Source of the DNA: Rhynochetos jubatus
Taxonomy: Eukaryota; Chordata; Aves; Eurypygiformes; Rhynochetidae
Length of the DNA stretch: 64,000 nt
NCBI GenBank assembly: GCA_027574665.1
Contig: CM050650.1
Span: 50,761,304-50,825,303 of the forward strand
Reading direction: 5' to 3'
The notes beneath the pieces were generated by a model that worked only from the letters and a program-made list of their open reading frames with translations, made no database searches and was not told the DNA's origin. Below, piece by piece: positions 61,801 through 64,000 of this stretch; within the stretch, counting starts at the first letter, position 1; every line of letters starts with the position of its first letter. The translations under genes and the position numbers were made by a program.

Positions 61801-64000
61801 AGAAGATATTACATGATAAGTTTTTGTCCAAGCACTGATACCAGTTATTTGTGTTGCAGAACATTTTTTACTTGGTTTTGCTTTAAATTTAAAAACAACG
61901 CTGTGGTCTAAACTCTGAAAATGCCATAATGCATTATCTTTTTTTATTCAGTAAACAACATGGATAGTGAAATATAGCCTGTCCTGAATGGAGAAACATG
62001 CATGAGATGATACGTACGAATTTAATAGAATCCAGTATACTTCCTTTTTCTCCTGTTTTTGAGAAGTTTGATTACCTGATATTAACTCAAGCTAAAAGAA
62101 GACAGGAGTAGTGAAAACACTATAAAAATTTAGGTTTCCATTGTATGTCGCGGCAATTCTTACTTTCCATTGAATCATGTTTTTCAAAAATGAGCAGTGG
62201 AAGATGTTTGAGTGAAAGCTGTAAAAACGTACAAGGCACTTAGTTGTGTAATACTGTACCATAGGGAGAAATTTCTTTCTGACTTAGAATTTTCATCCCC
62301 TTGAATATGACTGCAGATACTGTTCTTACTCATCTAAAGTGTCATAGCAGTACCTCCTAGGGACAAGTATAGTACTGTACAAACGTTCACCTAGGGCTAC
62401 AACAGTTAATGACTGTTGTCTGAAAGACTAAAGACCGGGAGAAATGGGCATTCACCTCTTTGCCTAGAGCAGCAAATAACCCTACATCTAGTACCGGTGC
62501 TATGAGTCCCTTTGTAGATGAGGATTAGTGCCAGTACATTATTTTTCTGTGTGCAACAGCTGTGAGTAATCTCCCCCTAAAATCTGACTGAGAGCTAACA
62601 AAAATAAAACTAAAACATCTGTGCCAGCTATGCACAGTTGTGTCTGCCTCTGTGGATATAGCTGCGGAGCATTCAGTATGATAGCTGTCCATTTTTTGGT
62701 GCCATACTTAAAAGAATATAAATTCTCATAGGAGTCAACGGCACAATTAAAAGTAAAATTTGGGGAAACATTTGATATTTTATTACACCTTTACTGTTCC
62801 AGTGATTCTTCTTGCTTTCCCAGATCTCCTTTCAGGCAACCTTGGCAATAAGTAAACAAGTAAAAGTGTTTGGTAAGAGCAAGTTTGCTTGACAGGAAAC
62901 CCTCTTATCGGTCCTATGCTCCTCCTTCAGTTTGTCATAATATTACTCAGAAATTACGTTTATTGAGCCTTGTTCAGGCAAGCGGCTGAGTGTACTTAAT
63001 AAGAACTTTGAGTATTCTCATATCCTATTACCTTGCACCTGGGTCTATGTTTTCTGTCTACAACCGTGCACCCAGTGATCTTTTAATCAGATGTAAATGT
63101 GGACAGGACACCTGGTCTGAACTTCCTTTCACTTGCACTGAGTTTCAAATCCCAGCTTTGAATTGTTTGCATCTGCTACTTTATCATTTTTGAAGTAGTG
63201 TTGAAATACCCTTTACAAGTTTCTGGAGGACTTAGATGAGGATATTAAATCCTGATATACCTGGTGTCATCACTGCATCTGTGGGACAGTATAAGTCAGA
63301 GGTATAGCCAACATAATAAACTTTGAACACCTGTCACATTTTATATTCCACCTCTGTCCTCTGTTTAATTTAATTTAAAAAAAAAAAAACCCAATCTTTA
63401 GGTTGATAAGAACATTTTTTTCCTGCTCAGTCACATATGACGTGCATCTAACATGTTTCATTTTCTGATAGTAAGAAGTCATGCCAGCTTAATATCCAGA
63501 TTAATTCTCCACAGTAATCCTCTCACCAGTCATGTTAACATATGGGTATATCACACGTGTTACCCTTTCTTTATGACGTTTGTGGCAGATTCTCAGTGAT
63601 AGCTAAAAAAAGCCCAAACAAACAGCAAAAACCCCCAGACACCAAGAATGAGCACATTTCAAATTCGGGCAGCCCCAGAAGCTGTTTTAAATGGCAATTA
63701 TATCTTCTTTAGCCCTTATTACAAATAACATTTTATTTGCTAATAAATCCTTCAGTCTGCATCAGGTGCAGATTTTAGCAGGGTATTCTTAGTTTAGTTA
63801 GGGACCAGTCATGACAGACCTACTGTATGTCTGCTGTGGACGTTCTCCTTGCTTCCACGCAGGTTGTTTCAAATTTATTTAAATTAGAACTGATCTTCAA
63901 GCTTTCCTAGAGGATCAGTATTCCACTGGAATCATATTTAGATTATATTAATTTTACTGAATTTCATTAGGGGAAATGAGCAAAGAATTGACATTGATAA
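55851..64000. other. PRKN: Unique intronic sequence to window end, no gene seen
   Basis: About 8.1 kb. It contains a protein-like but unidentified minus-strand patch (about 56134-56540, see findings), a 14-bp tandem duplication (60535-60567) and an A13-like run near 63378. Open frames on both strands at 60959-61388 overlap each other and show no family resemblance. Confidence 0.5.
60535..60567. repeat. 14-bp tandem duplication (2.4 copies)
   Basis: The unit agccttgggatctt occurs twice exactly (60535-60548 and 60549-60562), followed by the first five bases of a third copy. The perfect identity suggests a recent event. Confidence 0.9.

Larger units (their letters stand above)
18147..64000 (+). 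other. PRKN: PRKN intron 6, 5' portion
   Basis: Everything after the exon 6 donor to the window end is read as intron 6. Exon 7 (137 bp in human, encoding the rest of the first RING1 zinc-site region) was not found, so the intron exceeds 45.8 kb. This agrees with the very large introns of PRKN in other vertebrates. It contains one sense LTR, one antisense LTR, an LTR fragment, two minus-strand CR1 pieces and low-complexity tracts, listed separately. Confidence 0.85.

Noticed and set aside
18153-64000. Search for PRKN exon 7 downstream of exon 6
   Set aside because: No segment encoding the expected RING1 continuation with proper splice sites was seen; the exon is inferred to lie beyond the window.
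1-64000. CRISPR arrays, operons, phage or other prokaryotic systems
   Set aside because: The sequence is vertebrate intronic DNA; no regular spacer-repeat arrays or gene-dense regions are present.

Overview
This is eukaryotic DNA, almost certainly from a bird. It is AT-rich and CpG-poor and has no bacterial-type gene packing. It contains five CR1 LINE fragments; three keep the 3' end, with the short ATTCTATG/CTGTGAAT-like terminal repeat typical of avian CR1. It also holds three copies of one LTR family of the kind scattered through bird genomes. The species cannot be named from the sequence alone.

The only host coding sequence I can support is one exon of the parkin gene (PRKN/PARK2), on the + strand at 18031-18146. 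It is 116 bp, the same length as mammalian PRKN exon 6. It is flanked by a good polypyrimidine-AG acceptor and a consensus GTAAGT donor. It encodes 38 residues matching human parkin positions 207-244, covering the end of RING0 (Cys212, His215) and the start of RING1 (Cys238, Cys241). Everything upstream is therefore read as intron 5 and everything downstream as intron 6. I found no other PRKN exon, which fits the very large introns of this gene.

Layout. 1-18030 (intron 5, 3' part): a short minus-strand CR1 tail (1292-1447), a probable old LTR-type repeat (about 1840-2640), a perfect 14-bp-arm hairpin (3439-3490), a (TA)16 tract (5082-5113), and two closely related plus-strand CR1 copies (9900-10662 and 13072-14001). 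18031-18146: PRKN exon 6. 18147-64000 (intron 6, 5' part): a possible cryptic exon (19155-19213), an A/C-rich low-complexity tract, a solo LTR in sense orientation (22922-23829), a cluster of transcription-factor-like motifs (26794-26819), an old minus-strand CR1 (34333-35043), a second LTR of the same family in antisense orientation (37512-38497), a poly-C tract, a CR1 scrap (47289-47336) and an LTR fragment (55622-55850). The rest looks like unique intronic sequence without supportable genes. Most short open frames here are chance frames or lie inside repeats.

I see no novel multi-gene system. The points that merit a second look are the lineage-specific cysteine in the parkin exon, the cryptic exon about 1 kb downstream, repeat pairs that could drive rearrangement in a gene known for intragenic deletions, and a few unexplained structured or protein-like patches.
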